Origin: Dactylosporangium sp. AC04546
Lineage (GTDB): Bacteria > Actinomycetota > Actinomycetes > Mycobacteriales > Micromonosporaceae
Assembly: GCF_022095675.1 (NCBI RefSeq)
Contig: NZ_JAHYSG010000051.1
Coordinates: forward strand, 20,828 to 84,827
DNA: 64,000 nucleotides
Reading direction: 5' to 3'
The position numbers were made by a program, and so were the translations under genes. Positions within the stretch are counted from its first letter, which is position 1. Each line of letters begins with the position of its first letter. This document shows, piece after piece, positions 24,868 through 33,110 of this stretch. Below the pieces are notes generated by a model. It searched no databases. It was not told the DNA's origin and saw nothing but the letters and a program-made list of their open reading frames with translations.

Positions 24868-25603
24868 CGCCGCGCACCAGGCTGGCACAGGACGCGATGA
24901 ACTCCTCCGACGTGGCCGTGTACCCGACGTTCGACTCGATGTACCGGATCGCCAGCAGGTTGGCGAGCTCACCCTCGCGGGTCTCCGGGTACTCGAACGT
25001 GCGCACACAGTCGCGCAGCACGATGACGCGGTACCCGCGGTACATCGCCTCGGTGACCGTGTTGCCGAGGCAGATCCGGCTGTCGAAGCCGACCACCACG
25101 AGATCCTTGACGTCGCGCGCCCGCAGCGTGGAGTCCAGCGTGGTCTCGTAGAAGCCGCTGTACATCTGCTTGCGGATCAGCGGCTCGCCCGGGCCGGGCG
25201 CGACGACGTCGGAGTACGCCAGGACGTCGTTGGGCTCCTGCCAGGCTTCCAGCACGTCCACGTCGCAAGTCCGCATGGAGAGGTTGCGCCACTCGGTGCT
25301 TTCGGCGAGGCCGGGCGAGAGGTGGTTGGTGACGTGGACGACCGGCAGGCCGGCCCGGCGGGCGGCGTCGCGGGCCGGCACGATGTGCTCGCGGACGATC
25401 CGCCTGATCACCGGGTCGGGCGTGTAGATGCCGGTCCGCCCCTCCCCCGCGTCGTCATCGTCGTCGAAGCCGCGGCCGTACGCGTCGACGATGAGAAAGC
25501 CGGTGCGCGACGGGTCCAGCTCCAACTGCTCCTCGGCGTGCCCGAGCGGGTTGTCGAAGGACGGGTGGAGCCGGTAGTACCGGCCGGGCAGGGTCAGCAT
25601 CAT
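24860..25603 (-). CDS. Isochorismatase-like cysteine hydrolase
   Basis: 247 aa. Catalytic triad positions of the family are visible: Asp in TGFLIVDAYGRGF, Lys in PLIRKQMYSGFYET and Cys in VGFDSRICLGNTVTEAMYRGY. Enzymes with this layout include ureidoacrylate amidohydrolase (RutB), N-carbamoylsarcosine amidase and nicotinamidase, all hydrolysing C-N bonds of amides or ureas. The stretch FDDDDDAGEGRTG is an acidic loop insertion. Start and stop overlap both neighbours, so it is tightly coupled in the operon. An amide or carbamoyl substrate is likely. Confidence 0.87.
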   Translation of the reverse strand: MMLTLPGRYYRLHPSFDNPLGHAEEQLELDPSRTGFLIVDAYGRGFDDDDDAGEGRTGIYTPDPVIRRIVREHIVPARDAARRAGLPVVHVTNHLSPGLAESTEWRNLSMRTCDVDVLEAWQEPNDVLAYSDVVAPGPGEPLIRKQMYSGFYETTLDSTLRARDVKDLVVVGFDSRICLGNTVTEAMYRGYRVIVLRDCVRTFEYPETREGELANLLAIRYIESNVGYTATSEEFIASCASLVRGDA

Positions 25604-26475
25604 TGCGTGCCTCTACTGTTCCTGGTCGTCGTGATGAGGGCCTGCGTGCCGCGGTCGCCGCCGAGCGCGTCGACGACCGCCTGGCACAGCGCGTACACCT
25701 GGGCCGTTCCCGGCAGTTCGCGGGCGTCGCCGACCTCGTCGAGGGCCAGCCGGAGGTCCTTGGCCAGGTGGGCTACCTTGAACCCGGGCTCCAGGTCGCC
25801 CGCGGCGAGGCGGGTCCAGGCGAAGTCGAGCAGCGGTGAGCCGGCTACCCCGACCCGCAGGGACTCCAGCACCCGGTCGGGCTCCAGCCCGGCCGCCTCG
25901 GCCGCGGCGAACGCCTCGCAGACGCCCTGCGTCACGTTGGCCACCAGCGCCTGGTTGACCAGCTTGGCCGCCTGGCCGCTGCCGGCGGGGCCGTGGTGCA
26001 CCACGGTCGTGCCGAGCGCCTCGAGGAGTGGCCGGATCCGGGCGACTGCGTCGGCGTCGCCCCCCACGAAGATGGACAGCGTGCCGCCGCGCGCTCCGGC
26101 CGGGCCTCCGCTCACCGGAGCGTCCAGTACCGCGGCGAGCGGCCCGCCGGCGGCGAGCTCCGCCAGGCGGCGGGCCAGCCCGGGCGACGAGGTGGACATG
26201 TCGATCGCGATCGTGCCGGGCGCGGCGACGGCGAGAATGCCGTCCGGCGCCTCGTACGCCGCCGCCACGTCCTGCGGGTACGACAGCATCGTGACGACCA
26301 CGTCCCGGTCCCGGGCCGCCTCGGCGACGGAGCCGGCCCACTCGGCGCCGAGGGCGAGCAGCGGCTCCGCCTTGGCGCGGGTCCGGTTGTGCACGCCGAC
26401 CTGGTGACCGGCCTCGATCAGGCGGCCCGCCATCGGCGCCCCCATCAGGCCCGTACCGATCCAGCCGATCCTCAT
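25600..26475 (-). CDS. 3-hydroxyisobutyrate-dehydrogenase-like NAD(P) oxidoreductase
   Basis: 291 aa from the ATG at 26475. Rossmann motif IGWIGTGLMGAPMAGRLIEAGH, substrate motif DAPVSGGPAGARGGTLSIFVGG, and the catalytic Lys in GSGQAAKLVNQALVAN, all diagnostic for beta-hydroxyacid dehydrogenases such as 3-hydroxyisobutyrate dehydrogenase and tartronate semialdehyde reductase. It overlaps the next gene by 4 nt. A role after an aldolase step that produces a semialdehyde would fit, but is inference. Confidence 0.9.
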   Translation of the reverse strand: MRIGWIGTGLMGAPMAGRLIEAGHQVGVHNRTRAKAEPLLALGAEWAGSVAEAARDRDVVVTMLSYPQDVAAAYEAPDGILAVAAPGTIAIDMSTSSPGLARRLAELAAGGPLAAVLDAPVSGGPAGARGGTLSIFVGGDADAVARIRPLLEALGTTVVHHGPAGSGQAAKLVNQALVANVTQGVCEAFAAAEAAGLEPDRVLESLRVGVAGSPLLDFAWTRLAAGDLEPGFKVAHLAKDLRLALDEVGDARELPGTAQVYALCQAVVDALGGDRGTQALITTTRNSRGTQ

Positions 26476-27515
26476 GCCACTCCTCCCGCAACTCCTCCGG
26501 CGACGGTGTCCGCGTCGATGGTCCGCTCGTCGGGCGGCGTGTCCCCGAAGTGGCAGGCGGCGAGGCCGCCGCCGGTGACCGGGCGCAGCAGCGGCCGCTC
26601 CTGCGTGCACCTGGCCGGCCGGCCCAGCTCCCGCCACAGCTGGCAGCGGGGTGCGAAGTGGCAGCCGGTCGGGGCCGGGCCGGAGTCGGAGATCTCGCCG
26701 CGGATCACGTCGCGGGTGAAGCCACCGCCGGGGTGGAAGGCCGGTATCGAGCCGACCAGCGCCCGCGTGTACGGATGCACCGGGTGCTCCAGCAGCGTCC
26801 GCCGCGGCCCGATCTCGACCAGCCGGCCGAGGTACAGCACCGCGATCCGCTCGCACAGGAAGTACACGGCACGCAGGTCGTGGCTGATGAAGAGCATCGA
26901 GAGACCCAGGTCCCGGCGCAGGTCGGCGAAGAGGTTCAGCACCTGGGCCTGCACCGAGACGTCCAGCGCCGACACCGGCTCGTCGGCCACCACGAGCGCC
27001 GGCTCGAGGGCCAGCGCCCGGGCGATGCCGATGCGCTGCCGCTGCCCGCCGCTGAACTGCTGCGGGTACCGGTCGAGCATCTCCGGGCTGAGACCGACCC
27101 GCCGCATGAGGTCACCGATGCGCTCATCGAGCTCCCGGCCTGAGGCCAGGCCGTGGATCTGGAAACCGTCGGCGAGGACCGACCGCACGGTACGCCGGGG
27201 ATTGAACGCGCCCTGGGTGTTCTGGAAAATCATCTGGACGTCGCGGCGGTACTCCAGCAGGCCACGGCCCGAGAGCCGGCGCACGTCCTGCCCGCGTACC
27301 TCGACGCGGCCCGCGGTCGGCTCCTCGAGCCGGACGATGAGCCGGCCGATCGTCGTCTTGCCGGAGCCGCTCTCGCCGACCAGGCCCAGCGCCTCGCCGG
27401 GCTGCACGTCGAAGGAGACGTCGTCGACCGCTCGCACGACCGGCCGGGAGCCGCCGACGCCACGCCCGTGGAACTCCTTCACCAGCCCTTGCACTGACAG
27501 CAGCGGCTCGGTCAT
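26472..27515 (-). CDS. Peptide/nickel-type ABC transporter ATPase (DppF/OppF family)
   Basis: 347 aa. Walker A GESGSGKTT, signature FSGGQRQRIGIARALAL, Walker B LVVADEPVSALDV, H-loop LFISHDLRAV. The C-terminal oligopeptide-transporter extension contains the Cys-rich CHFAPRCQLW and a late CHF, the site that binds an iron-sulfur cluster in DppD/DppF proteins. It pairs with the ATPase gene just upstream. The start is the ATG overlapping that gene's stop. Confidence 0.93.
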   Translation of the reverse strand: MTEPLLSVQGLVKEFHGRGVGGSRPVVRAVDDVSFDVQPGEALGLVGESGSGKTTIGRLIVRLEEPTAGRVEVRGQDVRRLSGRGLLEYRRDVQMIFQNTQGAFNPRRTVRSVLADGFQIHGLASGRELDERIGDLMRRVGLSPEMLDRYPQQFSGGQRQRIGIARALALEPALVVADEPVSALDVSVQAQVLNLFADLRRDLGLSMLFISHDLRAVYFLCERIAVLYLGRLVEIGPRRTLLEHPVHPYTRALVGSIPAFHPGGGFTRDVIRGEISDSGPAPTGCHFAPRCQLWRELGRPARCTQERPLLRPVTGGGLAACHFGDTPPDERTIDADTVAGGVAGGVA

Positions 27516-28522
27516 GCGTCCTCCGCTTCGCTGAAGTGGCAGCGGCTGCGCCGGCCGTCGGCGACGGACACGAGCGGCGGCGCCTTCGAGGTGCACTCGG
27601 ACGGGTTGCCCATCGACGCGCGCAGCGCGCACCGCTCGGCGAACCGGCAGCCGGCCGGCCAGGCCCGCGGATCCGGCGGCGAGCCCGGGATCGTGGTCAG
27701 CCGTTCGGGTGGCTCGCCACCGAGCGGCGGCACGGCGGCCAGCAGCGCCCGGGTGTACGGGTGGGCCGGCGCGGTGCACACGTCGACGACGGGGCCCGAC
27801 TCGACGATCTGGCCGGCGTACATGACGAGCACCCGGTCGCAGATCTCCGCCACGGTGGTCATGTCGTGCGTGACGAACAGGATGCTGGTGCCCGACTGCT
27901 CCCGCACGTCCAGCAGCAGCCGCAGGATCTGCGCCTGGATGGTGACGTCCAGCGCGGTGGTCGGCTCGTCGGCGATGAGCAGGTCCGGTCCGAGCTGTAC
28001 GCCCATCGCGACCGCGACCCGTTGCTGCATCCCGCCGGACAGCTCGTGCGGGAAGCGCCGCGCCTGGTCCGCCGGGCGGGGCAGGCCGACCCGGCCGAGG
28101 ATGTCGAGGATCCGGCCCCGCCGCTCGGCACGCGGCAGTTCGGGCAGGTGTGCGGAGAGCCCTTCCCCGACCTGTACGCCGATGCGGGCCACCGGGTTGA
28201 GTGCGGCACCGGCGTCGGACGGGATGAGCGCCATCTGCCGGCCGCGCAGGCTCGCCAGCTCCCGCTCGCGGGCGTCGCGTAGTTCCTTGCCGCGCAGGCG
28301 TACCGAGCCGGCGACGATCCGGCCGGGCCGGGGTACGAGACCGAGCAGCGCGAGCATCGTCACGCTCTTGCCGCTGCCCGATTCACCGACCATGCCGACG
28401 ATCTCGCCCGGCCGTACGGTCAGATCGACGCCGTCGACGGCGCGCGCGACGCCGCCACCGAGGGAAAACTCCACCGTCAGGCCGCTGACCTCCAGCACGG
28501 CCGCGGCGTCGGCGGCGGTCAC
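27512..28522 (-). CDS. Peptide/nickel-type ABC transporter ATPase (DppD/OppD family)
   Basis: 336 aa, GTG at 28522 overlapping the permease stop (GTGA). Walker A GESGSGKSV, signature LSGGMQQRVAVAMGVQL, Walker B LLIADEPTTALDV and H-loop FVTHDMTTV. C-terminal extension with CRFAERCALR and a final CHF as in the DppD class. Energises import of the ligand bound by the lipoprotein at 30394-31986. Confidence 0.93.
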   Translation of the reverse strand: MTAADAAAVLEVSGLTVEFSLGGGVARAVDGVDLTVRPGEIVGMVGESGSGKSVTMLALLGLVPRPGRIVAGSVRLRGKELRDARERELASLRGRQMALIPSDAGAALNPVARIGVQVGEGLSAHLPELPRAERRGRILDILGRVGLPRPADQARRFPHELSGGMQQRVAVAMGVQLGPDLLIADEPTTALDVTIQAQILRLLLDVREQSGTSILFVTHDMTTVAEICDRVLVMYAGQIVESGPVVDVCTAPAHPYTRALLAAVPPLGGEPPERLTTIPGSPPDPRAWPAGCRFAERCALRASMGNPSECTSKAPPLVSVADGRRSRCHFSEAEDA

Positions 28523-29382
28523 GACACTCTCCGCTCGTCGAGCCGGTCGCGCAGCGCGTCGGAGAGGAGGTTGATGGCGAACACCGCGACCACGATCGGC
28601 ACGCTGGCGACGAGCGCGAGCTCGGGATGCGCCAGCATGAACTCGCGGCTCTCCGCCAGGCGCGATCCCCAGGACGCCTGCGGCGGCTGCACGCCGAGCC
28701 CGAGGAAGCCCAGCGCCGCCTCGTCGAGGATGGCGAACCCGAGCAGCACGGTCGTCTGCACCAGGACCAGCGGCGTCAGGCCGGTCAGGATGTCGGTGCG
28801 GATGACGCGGAGCCGGGACGCGCCGAGCACGCGGGCCGCGTCGACGTAGGGCCGGGACCGGATGCCCACCACGGCCGAGCGGATGAGCCGGGTGTAGAAC
28901 GGCCAGTACGAGAGTCCCAGCGCGAGCACGGTCGTGGTCAGCGAGGCGCCGAAGAGCCCGACCACGCCGATCGCGACCAGCAGCGAGGGAATCGCGAAGA
29001 ACAGGTCGACGATCCGGGTGACAACCAGGTCCAGCCAGCCGCCGAGAAATCCGGTCAGCACGCCGAGCGGGATCGCGATGGCCGAGGCGATGGCGACGGC
29101 GCCGAGCGCGATGAGTGCGGTGGACCGGGCGCCGTACGCGATCCGGCTGGCGACGTCGCGGCCGAGCTCGTCGGTGCCCAGCCAGTGTGCCGCACCCGGC
29201 CCGGCGAACCGGTTGTCGATATTGATGGCGTACGGATCCTTGCCGACCAGCCACGGCCCGATCAGGATCGTGAGCACCACCAGCAGGCCGAGCGCGGCGC
29301 CGACGACGGTCCGCAGTGGCGCCCGGCGCCGTGCCGCGACCCGGGGCTGCTCGACGAGGACCGCCGCGGCCGGGGCCGTCAT
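28519..29382 (-). CDS. Peptide/nickel-type ABC transporter permease (DppC family)
   Basis: 287 aa from the ATG at 29382. A soluble N-terminus (HWLGTDELGRDVASRIAYGAR, a DppC signature) follows the first helix. Five further helices and the EAA-type loop DAARVLGASRLRVIRTDIL that contacts the ATPase. C-terminal ALRDRLDERR is also typical. Overlaps both neighbours by 4 nt. Confidence 0.93.
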   Translation of the reverse strand: MTAPAAAVLVEQPRVAARRRAPLRTVVGAALGLLVVLTILIGPWLVGKDPYAINIDNRFAGPGAAHWLGTDELGRDVASRIAYGARSTALIALGAVAIASAIAIPLGVLTGFLGGWLDLVVTRIVDLFFAIPSLLVAIGVVGLFGASLTTTVLALGLSYWPFYTRLIRSAVVGIRSRPYVDAARVLGASRLRVIRTDILTGLTPLVLVQTTVLLGFAILDEAALGFLGLGVQPPQASWGSRLAESREFMLAHPELALVASVPIVVAVFAINLLSDALRDRLDERRVS

Positions 29383-30323
29383 GACAGCCGCACCCGGGGA
29401 TCGAGCAGGCCCTGCGCCAGCTCGCCGGCCAGATTGACCACGATGAACAGGGCGCCGTAGATGAGCACCAGCGCCTGCACCATCGCGTAGTCCCGTTCGG
29501 TGACCGCGCCGACCACCAACCGGCCCATGCCGGGCCAGTTGAACAGCGCCTCCACCACGATCGAGCCGGCGATCAGCGAGGCGATCGTCAAGCCGAGCGC
29601 GGCGACCAGCGAGGGCAGCGCGTTGCGCAGCACGTATCCGATGGAGATCTTCCTTTGTGCCAGGCCCTTCGCGCGGGCGAACGGAACGAACGGCTCCTGG
29701 GCGACCTCGACCACCGCGGACCTGGTCAGCCTGGCCAGGTACGGACTGATCGCGAGGCCGAGCGTCAACGCCGGCAGCAGGGTCAGCCGCAGGCTCTGCG
29801 CCGGGTCGTCGGCGAACGGCACGTAGCCCTGCGACGGCACCAGCCGCAGCTTCAGCGCCAGCAGCAGCATGAGGAGCGTGCCCAGGAAGAACGCCGGCAC
29901 CGCGAGCCCGAACAGCGTCGCGGACGTGATCATCGAGTCGAGCCGCGAGCCGGGGCGCATGCCGGCGGCGACACCGGCCGGGATCGCGATCAGCAGTGTC
30001 ACCAGGAGCGCGGCGCCGGCCAACTGCAGGGTGGCCGGGATGCGATCCACGATGATCGTGCTGATCGGCATCTGGGAGCGGAAGGAGACGCCGAGATCGC
30101 CGTGGACCATCCCGGCCAGCCAGTCTCCGTACTGGTTGAGCAGCGGGCGATCCAGGCCGAAGCGTTCGCGCAGCTGGGCCACCACCGTGGGATTGCTGTT
30201 CACGCCGAGCATCGCGGTGATCGGGTCGCCCGGAATCAGCCGGACGTAGCCGAACGAGAGCACGGAGAGCCCGAAGAGCAAGGGAACCGCGAGCAGGATC
30301 CTTCGTATCGCGTACCGGAGCAT
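29379..30323 (-). CDS. Peptide/nickel-type ABC transporter permease (DppB family)
   Basis: 314 aa, six predicted helices. DppB features: IRLIPGDP-like VRLIPGDPITAMLG after the first helix, LNQYGDWLAGMVHGDLGVSF, and the ATPase-contact loop FVPFARAKGLAQRKISIGYVLRNALP. Partner of the DppC permease. A GC-rich hairpin separates it from the binding-protein gene. Confidence 0.93.
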   Translation of the reverse strand: MLRYAIRRILLAVPLLFGLSVLSFGYVRLIPGDPITAMLGVNSNPTVVAQLRERFGLDRPLLNQYGDWLAGMVHGDLGVSFRSQMPISTIIVDRIPATLQLAGAALLVTLLIAIPAGVAAGMRPGSRLDSMITSATLFGLAVPAFFLGTLLMLLLALKLRLVPSQGYVPFADDPAQSLRLTLLPALTLGLAISPYLARLTRSAVVEVAQEPFVPFARAKGLAQRKISIGYVLRNALPSLVAALGLTIASLIAGSIVVEALFNWPGMGRLVVGAVTERDYAMVQALVLIYGALFIVVNLAGELAQGLLDPRVRLS

Positions 30324-30339
30324 CGCCCCCTCCTCCCAG

Positions 30340-30379
30340 GGATCGGTGGTGCCGGCGCCGGTGCCGGCACCACCGATCC
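30340..30379. terminator. Intercistronic hairpin between binding-protein and permease genes
   Basis: A perfect 17-bp stem (GGATCGGTGGTGCCGGC with its complement) with a six-base loop sits between the binding-protein stop and the permease start. Such hairpins commonly let the binding protein accumulate above the membrane subunits, by partial termination or 3' protection. That role is inferred. Confidence 0.7.
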
Positions 30380-30393
30380 GTCACGAGACCGGA

Positions 30394-31986
30394 TCAGCCG
30401 ACGCTGGCGCGCACCAGGCTGTACGAGTCGTCGTCCAGCGGCGCGGTGAAGTTCTTCACCCGCTTGCTGACCGCCACCTGTGGCCACTGGTAGCCGACCA
30501 CCAGCATCGGCAACTCGTCAGCCTGCCACTGCTCCAACTCCTTGAAAATGGTCTTGGCGTCCTCGGTGCTACCTGCGCCGAGTGCGCGATCGATCTTCGC
30601 GTCGAGCGCCGGGTCGGCGAGGTGGGTGGTCAGCGCGGTGAGCGAACCGCCGGTGCGGAACCAGTTCTGGTACAGGTCCGCCGCCCCGCTGGCGCCGGCT
30701 CCGCCGTGGTACATGGTGAACTTGCCCTTGGCCACGTCGCCCCAGTACGCTGCCGGGTCGTACTTCTCGGGGGTCACCTCGATGCCGATGTCCTTCAGGT
30801 TCTGCTGCAGCACCTGCACGTGACACCCGGCCGCCGGCCAGTTGGACTCGTACGGGACGGAAACCTTGAACGGCGTGCCGTCGGCGACGCCGGCGACGCC
30901 CTTGGCGGTCCGGGTGCCCCCGGAGCCTTCCACCCAGCCGGCCGCATCCAGCAGCGCCTTGGCCTTGCTGACCGACTCCGCGCGGGCCGCCGTCTTGTAC
31001 GTGCTGATCTCGACATAGTTCGGGTCCCACGGCCGCAGGATGTTGCCGTAGGTGACGCCGCCGGTGCCCGACCAGCAGGCGGTCTGCCGGCCCTCTCGGT
31101 CGACCGCGTAGGCGACCGCCTGGCGCACGTTCTTGTCCGAGAACGGGGCCTTGGTGCGGTCCCAGCCCCAGAACAGCGGGGCCAGCGTGTCGGACTGCAG
31201 CACCTGCACCGATCCGCCGCTCTTCTTGAGCCGCTCGGCGTCGGTGTAGCCGATGTTCGCGATGTCACCCGAGCCGGACTCGATGGCGGCGGCGTGCCCC
31301 GAGGGGTCCTCCGAGAACGTGTACCGGATCTTGGTGATCTTCGGCGGTGTCGGGTAGTTCGTGTTGACCTCGAAGATCGCGCTGCCCTTCGGGATGTAGG
31401 ACGTGAGCTTCCACGGCCCGGAGGTCGCGGTCGGCGAGGTGAAGTAGTCCGCCTTCGCCTCGACCGCCTTCTTCGACAGGATCGCCGCGCTGCCCGGCCG
31501 GCTGACCGTCTCCGGGAAGATCCGCGACGGGGCCGACAGGGTGAACTTCACTGTCTTCGGGTCCACCACGTCGACCGTGGTCAGGGTGGACAGCAGACCC
31601 TTCATCACGTCGCCGGTCTTCATCCGCTCGAAGGAGAACTTGACGTCCTCCGCCGTGACCGGGGAGCCGTCGCTGAAGCCCGCCTTGCCGTTCAGCGTGA
31701 ACGTGTATGTGGTGTTGTCCTGGGATGCCTCCCACTTCTCCGCGAGCGCGCCGACCAGCTTGCCGTCGGCGTCGCGCTCGGTGAGCGTCTCGTACATCAT
31801 CGCCATCGGGATACGCGAGGCATCGGCGGCAGCGACATTGGGGTCGAGGCCCTGGCTGGGCTCGGGTTGCAACATGGTGATCTCGGTGCCGGCGCCGTTG
31901 CCGCCGGATTCGGAGCCGCTACAACCGGCCAGCGCAGCCGCGCCGACCAGCAACAACACCGCGACAGACGCTGTCGTGGGCCGCAT
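30394..31986 (-). CDS. Peptide/nickel-type ABC transporter substrate-binding lipoprotein (SBP family 5)
   Basis: Start set at the ATG 31986 (MRPTTASVAVLLLVGAAALAGC), which has GGGAGG five bases before; an ATG at 32025 is open but unsupported. 530 aa with lipobox LAGC. SBP_bac_5 features: TEITMLQPEPSQGLDPNVA, YTFTLNGKAGFSDGSPVTAEDVKFSFERM, DVVDPKTVKFTL, FSDKNVRQAVAYAVDREG. The family binds peptides, opines, nickel chelates and glycosides, so the ligand is not fixed by sequence. First gene of the operon reading towards 21608. Confidence 0.92.
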   Translation of the reverse strand: MRPTTASVAVLLLVGAAALAGCSGSESGGNGAGTEITMLQPEPSQGLDPNVAAADASRIPMAMMYETLTERDADGKLVGALAEKWEASQDNTTYTFTLNGKAGFSDGSPVTAEDVKFSFERMKTGDVMKGLLSTLTTVDVVDPKTVKFTLSAPSRIFPETVSRPGSAAILSKKAVEAKADYFTSPTATSGPWKLTSYIPKGSAIFEVNTNYPTPPKITKIRYTFSEDPSGHAAAIESGSGDIANIGYTDAERLKKSGGSVQVLQSDTLAPLFWGWDRTKAPFSDKNVRQAVAYAVDREGRQTACWSGTGGVTYGNILRPWDPNYVEISTYKTAARAESVSKAKALLDAAGWVEGSGGTRTAKGVAGVADGTPFKVSVPYESNWPAAGCHVQVLQQNLKDIGIEVTPEKYDPAAYWGDVAKGKFTMYHGGAGASGAADLYQNWFRTGGSLTALTTHLADPALDAKIDRALGAGSTEDAKTIFKELEQWQADELPMLVVGYQWPQVAVSKRVKNFTAPLDDDSYSLVRASVG

Positions 31987-32055
31987 CCCGCCTCCCTTGG
32001 AGTGCCACTTGATAAGCGCAGACACTAGGTCGAGAGGTAGGGGCGGTCAAGTCCC

Positions 32056-32080
32056 TTGACATAGGTCATAGGTGCTACCG
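32056..32080 (+). promoter_or_regulatory. TTGACA box overlapping an AGGTnnnACC operator between SBP and DapA-like genes
   Basis: TTGACA at 32056-32061 looks like a -35 element for the DapA-family gene. It is followed by TAGGTCATAGGTGCTACCG, containing AGGT-GCT-ACC at 32070-32079. The same AGGTCATA core recurs at 35956 before the enolase gene, suggesting a shared operator, probably for the GntR/FadR protein encoded at 36129. Confidence 0.5.
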
Positions 32081-32148
32081 TGATTCGCCGTAGGGGTCGG
32101 CGTCGACCGATCCGGTCGTGACACCCCGCCGCCACCGAGAGGACGGTC

Positions 32149-33048
32149 ATGCAACCCACCACCACCTGGGGCGGGATCTTCCCCGCCGCACTGACGATGT
32201 TCGACGCACATGGCCGCCTCGACGAGGACGCCACCGCCGCCCACCTCGACTGGCTGGTCGGGCAGGGCGCGCACGGCGTGGTCGTCGCCGGGACGAGCGG
32301 CGAGTTCGTGTCGCTCTCCGGCCGCGAACGCCGCCGGCTCTTCGAGGTCGCGGTCAAGGCGGTCGCCGGCCGGGTGCCGGTGATCGCCGGCACGGGCGCG
32401 TTCGGCACCGCCGAGACCACCGAGCTGACCCGTGCGGCCGGCGAGGCCGGCGCCGCCGGGGCGATCGTGATCCTTCCGTACTACCAGCGACCGCACCGCG
32501 ACGAGGTCATGGCGCACTTCCGGGCGGTCGGCCGGGCCGCCGACATCCCGGTGATGATCTACAACAACCCGGCCAACTCCGGCACCGAACCGCTCTCCGC
32601 CGAGGACATCGGCACGCTGTACCACGAGGGTGTCGCACACGCGGTGAAGAGCACCTTCCCGACCGTGCACCAGGTCCACGAGGTACGGGCGGCCACCGAC
32701 GACGCCTTCCGCACGTTCTACGGCAGCTTCATGGCCCCGCTGGAGGGCATGGCCGGCGGTGCGCACGGCTGGGTCAGCGGCATCCTCAACGTGGCCACGC
32801 CGGACGCGGTCGCGCTGTGGGAGGCCGTGCAGCGCGGGGACCTGCCCGCCGCACGGGAGGCGTGGTCGCGCATCCTGCCGATCAAGTACCTCTACACGCG
32901 GCAGCCGCTCGGCCCGGTCAACGACCTCGCGATCTACCGGGAGATGCTGACCATGCGGGGCCTGCACGGCGGTTACAGCCGGACGCCGTTGCAGCCGCTG
33001 ACCGCCGCCCAGCGGGAGAAACTGGCCGGCCTGCTCGCCGGGAGCTGA
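32149..33048 (+). CDS. Dihydrodipicolinate-synthase-family aldolase/lyase
   Basis: 299 aa. DapA/NanA barrel: GIFPAALTMFDAHGRLDEDA, the substrate loop VVAGTSGEFVSLSGRER (in place of GTTGE), catalytic Tyr in VMIYNNPANSG and the Schiff-base Lys in AHAVKSTFPTVHQ. Members act on pyruvate-derived keto acids such as 2-keto-3-deoxy sugar acids, sialic acid or hydroxyproline-derived acids. The neighbouring sugar-acid-dehydratase-like enolase would supply a 2-keto-3-deoxy acid for cleavage to pyruvate and an aldehyde (inference). Divergent from the transporter operon. Confidence 0.88.
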   Translation: MQPTTTWGGIFPAALTMFDAHGRLDEDATAAHLDWLVGQGAHGVVVAGTSGEFVSLSGRERRRLFEVAVKAVAGRVPVIAGTGAFGTAETTELTRAAGEAGAAGAIVILPYYQRPHRDEVMAHFRAVGRAADIPVMIYNNPANSGTEPLSAEDIGTLYHEGVAHAVKSTFPTVHQVHEVRAATDDAFRTFYGSFMAPLEGMAGGAHGWVSGILNVATPDAVALWEAVQRGDLPAAREAWSRILPIKYLYTRQPLGPVNDLAIYREMLTMRGLHGGYSRTPLQPLTAAQREKLAGLLAGS

Positions 33049-33054
33049 CCCAGG

Positions 33055-33093
33055 CGGTGGCCGCGCCGCCCGGCGAGGGAGGCGCGGCCACCG
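33055..33093. terminator. Bidirectional hairpin terminator between convergent genes
   Basis: CGGTGGCCGCGCC and its perfect complement GGCGCGGCCACCG form a 13-bp stem in the 62-nt gap between two convergent genes. Confidence 0.75.
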
Positions 33094-33110
33094 TCACGAC
33101 CGGTCCCGGC

